From NCBI GenBank assembly GCA_012932295.1, contig JAAONU010000016.1, forward strand, positions 20,365,530-20,429,529: a stretch of DNA of 64,000 bases, read 5' to 3'. Shown piece after piece: positions 47,161-64,000 of the stretch. Positions within the stretch are counted from its first letter, which is position 1; each line of letters begins with the position of its first letter. A model generated the notes under the pieces. That model ran no database searches. It had not been told where the DNA came from and saw only the letters and a list, made by a program, of their open reading frames with translations. Both the position numbers and the translations under genes were made by a program. This DNA comes from Cyclina sinensis (taxonomy: Eukaryota; Mollusca; Bivalvia; Venerida; Veneridae).

Positions 47161-47330
47161 TGAGACCAGAGCACCCGATGTCAAATCAGCAAGAACACGG
47201 TGACAAAAAGAAAAAGACTGATCGAGTTTCTACGTTCTTTTCAAGATTTCTCTAAAAACCTTCATAATCTCTTTAACTCCTACTACCGTCGTGCAAGGAA
47301 AAAGGTAAGCAAACTGTAGAAGGGTTAATC
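47161..47330 (-). other. TDRD1: Candidate non-coding first exon of the TDRD1-like gene
   Basis: A strong donor (TCTCA|GTAAGT on the minus strand) ends at 47161. The upstream limit (about 47,300-47,390) is a guess. The exon is expected because the first coding exon begins with an acceptor. It sits about 300 bases from the candidate CCDC186 first exon. Confidence 0.35.
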
Positions 47331-47560
47331 TTCAAGCAGGCGGAGTGCTATAGAATATCATGGTGGTAAACTTTCTATTTGAATTTACAGACGGTTTTTA
47401 CAAATAGCATAGAAAATAATACTACTTTTTATTATTTACATCGCCTGTCAAAAATTATCTCGATGTTCTACAAGTCTGATTAGTTGGGCTAGGCTACATG
47501 GCTTTTAGCCAGTCTAAGTATTGATCATGTGACTTGTCAAATTATGACGCCATTTTGTCA
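47330..47560. promoter_or_regulatory. Candidate bidirectional promoter of TDRD1-like and CCDC186
   Basis: This is the only interval between the two candidate first exons. It holds TCATGTGAC (47,525-47,533), an E-box-type motif, and TGACGCCATTTTG (47,545-47,557), whose complement CAAAATGGCGTCA resembles the YY1 element AAnATGGCG. Housekeeping divergent promoters often carry such sites (known generally). No TATA box is evident. Transcription starts cannot be fixed from sequence. Confidence 0.4.
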
Positions 47561-47629
47561 TGTTGGCATTTGACTGTCAAACTTAAAAAATACAGGAATT
47601 TGATGAATCTGACTAAAGAAAGCTGTATT
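47560..47629 (+). other. CCDC186: Candidate non-coding first exon of CCDC186
   Basis: A donor with full GTAAGT consensus begins at 47,630. The first coding exon starts with an acceptor at 48,510, so an upstream exon is required. The left limit is not determined. Confidence 0.4.
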
Positions 47630-48523
47630 GTAAGTTCTAAAGCAATTAAAAAATATTAACTTATCATCTTATATTTCAATATTGATACAGTTATGCATAA
47701 TCTTGATGCTTGTTCTATTGTAATGTATTTTCGCGATAGGTATTTTTATTTTGTCACCGTCAGTCCGTGGCCGTTTGCTTAAGATGCACACTTCAAACCA
47801 CTGATCATTTTAAACTCATGATACTTTTATAGTCATGGGTATAAAGCCATTCTACTGACTATTTCCTTTATATGGGGAAGTTGACAGTTGATTATGAAGA
47901 ATGGGGGTCTGTTTCGCCTGCCTAGTATACTCACTCAGTATTGACTTTTGGCAGTAATAAGTTGAAGTTTCGCATACAGTATAGTAAAAATAATTCAAGT
48001 GATGTCTTGAGCATCTTCTGAGATATTTTTGTTTTGGGTCAGAATCTTGCTAAAATGGAGCTGAGATATCAACCCATACAAAAATTACACAATATCTCGA
48101 CTTGTGTCCAATAAGTTGGACTAGTCATTCCTAGGGATGTGGGATTGGCAGGAATGATGGATATGTGATGCCTGCCACGAAAGACTTGACCTGAGGGCAA
48201 CAAACTCAGTTCAACCAAAACTAATCCATTTCTGGACAGTGATCTGTGTTGCCAATGCCCTCGAACCAAATGTGAACTATTGTTTCTAAGAAACAATCTG
48301 TCTTTAAAGTGGACCCATGAGGAATAAATATATAAGTTGAAAGTACTTATCTCTTGACCAGGGTAAAACAAAGAAATTTGATAAATTTAAAATGTTGCTT
48401 AATGTATTTTTTTTCTGTAATAGTTGCAATAAACTGCACCCATGTTTAAATATTCAGATTAACCAAATAATCTCATATTTCTTTATTTCACTCTATGGTT
48501 ATGATTTCAGAACTGCTGAAAAA

Positions 48524-61846
<13,323 letters not shown>

Positions 61847-61849
61847 GTA

Positions 61850-64000
61850 AATATTGCGGGGCTATCATACAGTTCCACAGTGTAGTAGCTTGCATGTGAC
61901 TGGCTTTTTTTCATGAGCCACAGTGTGTGAAAAACAGACTTTCTGTAGTAAGGAGTCACAATTTTATATATGAAAACGAAAGTTTTAGCTTTACGACAAG
62001 TACCCATGTATACATGAATATAGACTTTGAAGCAATGATCTCGCAAGATTTGCTTAACTGTCTGTCTTTAAAGTAGTCATTATTGGTTTTAAAGGTTTGA
62101 ATGATAAATGGCAATAAATGAAAGTAACAGAAACGATCAGATAAAAGTTAAGAAGGGTTTCATACAGTATGGCTCAAATAACTACTAACTTAACTTAGTC
62201 ACTGAGGTCAGCTTTCATTATTATATGAAATAATAATATTACATCTTATGGCAACTAAATATATGTGTTTGACAATGATATATAACTGTATTATTGAGTT
62301 ATTGAAGTTCTGATAATGAGGTCTTAGGTAGGGAAGAAGTATCTTTACAATGTAGCTTCACATGATTTTGGTAGGGGGGGGGGGAGGGGGGGGGTGTATT
62401 TAAATATAGAGGAAAAAGGACTTATAAAAGAATGCAAGCAAAAACATTTACATGTAAGTTCTCATAAATTAAGATGTAGATAGAATCATTTTGATTTTGA
62501 TTATTTCAGTCTAAATACATCACTGTTTATATACTTACATGTATATATATATATATATAGAATAGTGAGTATTTCTCATGGACATATAATATTACAGGGA
62601 CATAAACACAAGAATAAGAGGGTAAAATATGTTTTCGCTTAAGTGATTTAGTTATTATTCACCCTATACCCTCAGGTAGGAGGGCTATACTGGAATCACT
62701 TTGTCTGTCAGTCTGTCTACCAGTCCGGCAGGTGAATGGTCATTCGGTATGTTTGGCCAGAAATCTTTTCGGGCTCTAACATCACTGTGGATAGTAGGAT
62801 TTTCAAATAATTTGGCAAAAATACTCGCCTTGATGAGATGGTATGTTGCCCCCTAGAACCGTTCTGCACTTCAAAAGCTTAAGTTTATACTTACATGTCA
62901 AAGATAGAAATTAAGTGCTGCTTTGTTTGTCTGGGCTCAAACTTAACCATGATTGCTGGATACTCGAATAACAAATGTTAATCAAATAGAGACAATATGT
63001 TGCATACAACTACCAGGCTCCTATCTCAAAGGTCAAGGTCACACTTAAAGAATCCATGTTTTAGTTTGTTAAACTTACATTTTTGTGATCCATCATTTAG
63101 TTAAAACCTGATATTTTCTCCACTGACAAGGCAGTATTGTGGGGGTATTAATCACATTCAGTGATAGCTCGAGTTAATTATAGTTGAGTGTAGTTCTTAT
63201 AGCAGCAGTCATATTTTTCTGTGTAAAATATATACAAAACTGTAAAACAGTGTTCAGTTGTATAAAAGATTGATAATATGAAGACATTATGCATTTTCCT
63301 GTCTGTGTGAATATAATTATCAACCTCAGCTATTTTTATGCAGATATATGTATTTCTTCTTTCGCCACTAATAAGGCCCTCCCATCCATGTAAATATATT
63401 TGTTATAGTTTGTGGGTAGAAGAAACTCTAGGCCACTCTTTGAAAGTAGATTTGAATTTGTAAAACTTATAGATGGACAGATATGGTTTAACTTTGATTG
63501 TCACAACTTGTGTCGTAATCATGAATATTCAACATTAAAATTTAGTAATTCATTATTTCGAATTATAGATAAAATATTTCTGGCATATGTAAAAAAAAGT
63601 AAAAAGAGGATAATTAAATGGACCCAGTTTTACAGTTTGTCTGCTTTGTGACTGTATGCTTCAGTGCAACTTTATTTCCTGCAGCCTTCATTAGGAACCC
63701 TTGCACAGGTAGAGTAACCTCCCCTTTACACATGTATATATATATATATATCTACTGCTTACTTATTGTATTGTTAAAAGCTTGTTCAGTTAAAGACACC
63801 TTGTACAAATTTAGGTAAAGATATACAATTTTCACACAATTTTTGGACAAAAAAAGTCATGTTCTTCAAATCTCATGGAAAAGTCATACTATAAAAGGAG
63901 TTTTATTAGTTTATTGGTAGAAAATGTGTCACTTGAATGCTGGAGAAAGTCTTTTTATTATGCAAAAGGTGCTTAACTGAACAGGTTTTAAATTCATTCC
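61850..64000. other. CCDC186 intron with repeats
   Basis: It holds a G-rich tract near 62,372-62,393 and (TA)n runs at about 62,545-62,562 and 63,735-63,752. At 62,660-63,060 an element fragment starts ACCCTATACCCTCAGGTAGG with (GTCT)n and a TCAAAGGTCAAGGTCACACTT segment. The only exon candidate is the 24-nt one at 63,685. The reading frames near 63,412-63,818 match nothing I know. Confidence 0.45.
63685..63708 (+). CDS. CCDC186: Possible 24-nt CCDC186 microexon
   Basis: An excellent acceptor (TTTATTTCCTGCAG) is followed by 24 open bases in phase 0 (PSLGTLAQ) and a donor CACAG|GTAGAG. It would extend the preceding exon in frame. I cannot match these residues to the family, so it may be an alternative exon or chance. 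Confidence 0.3.

Noticed and set aside
48392..48523. Upstream extension of the CCDC186 first exon (frame open from 48,392)
   Set aside because: A good acceptor (GATTTCAG) at 48,510 and AT-rich, non-conserved codons before it show that it is intron.
63412..63818. Two overlapping open frames near the right end
   Set aside because: They resemble no family and end in (TA)n microsatellite. Only the embedded 24-nt segment has exon-like borders.

Overview
This is an AT-rich, intron-rich animal nuclear window. Three genes are recognisable. The dispersed elements rich in 'TGACCTTGACCT', with (GGAC)n tails and hairpin ends, together with a molluscan-type insulin A chain, point to a bivalve mollusc, perhaps a venerid clam. 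The species assignment is an inference.

Left edge (1-550, + strand): the last coding exon of a molluscan insulin-related peptide, with the end of the C-peptide, the A chain and a C-terminal extension. The B chain lies off the window. From about 550 to 12,000 I see no further gene, only AT-rich intergenic DNA with decayed repeats.

Centre (12,034 to about 47,300, - strand): a complete 29-coding-exon gene for a TDRD1/Vreteno-like germline protein of about 2,040 residues. Domain order is RRM, Arg-Gly cluster, Gln/Met-rich linker, MYND zinc finger, three CCHC zinc knuckles, six Tudor domains and a C-terminal coiled coil. Every splice junction keeps frame and every intron is GT-AG. Such proteins are known as scaffolds of the piRNA/nuage pathway. 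The introns carry several families of non-autonomous repeat elements.

Right (about 47,600 to beyond 64,000, + strand): the gene for CCDC186 (C. elegans CCCP-1), a golgin-like coiled-coil protein of dense-core-vesicle biogenesis. Seventeen coding exons (1,277 codons) are in the window and the C-terminus lies beyond it. One intron is of the GC-AG class.

The TDRD1-like and CCDC186 genes lie head to head with their candidate first exons only a few hundred bases apart. From memory, human TDRD1 and CCDC186 on chromosome 10q25 are also adjacent and divergent, so this looks like an ancient bidirectional pair. The other striking content is the repeats: at least five element families built alike (left motif, monomer array, (GGAC)n tract, right hairpin), one with a 145-bp monomer array showing higher-order structure, plus a pair of 214-bp inverted MITE-like copies, long hairpins and tRNA-derived SINE heads.
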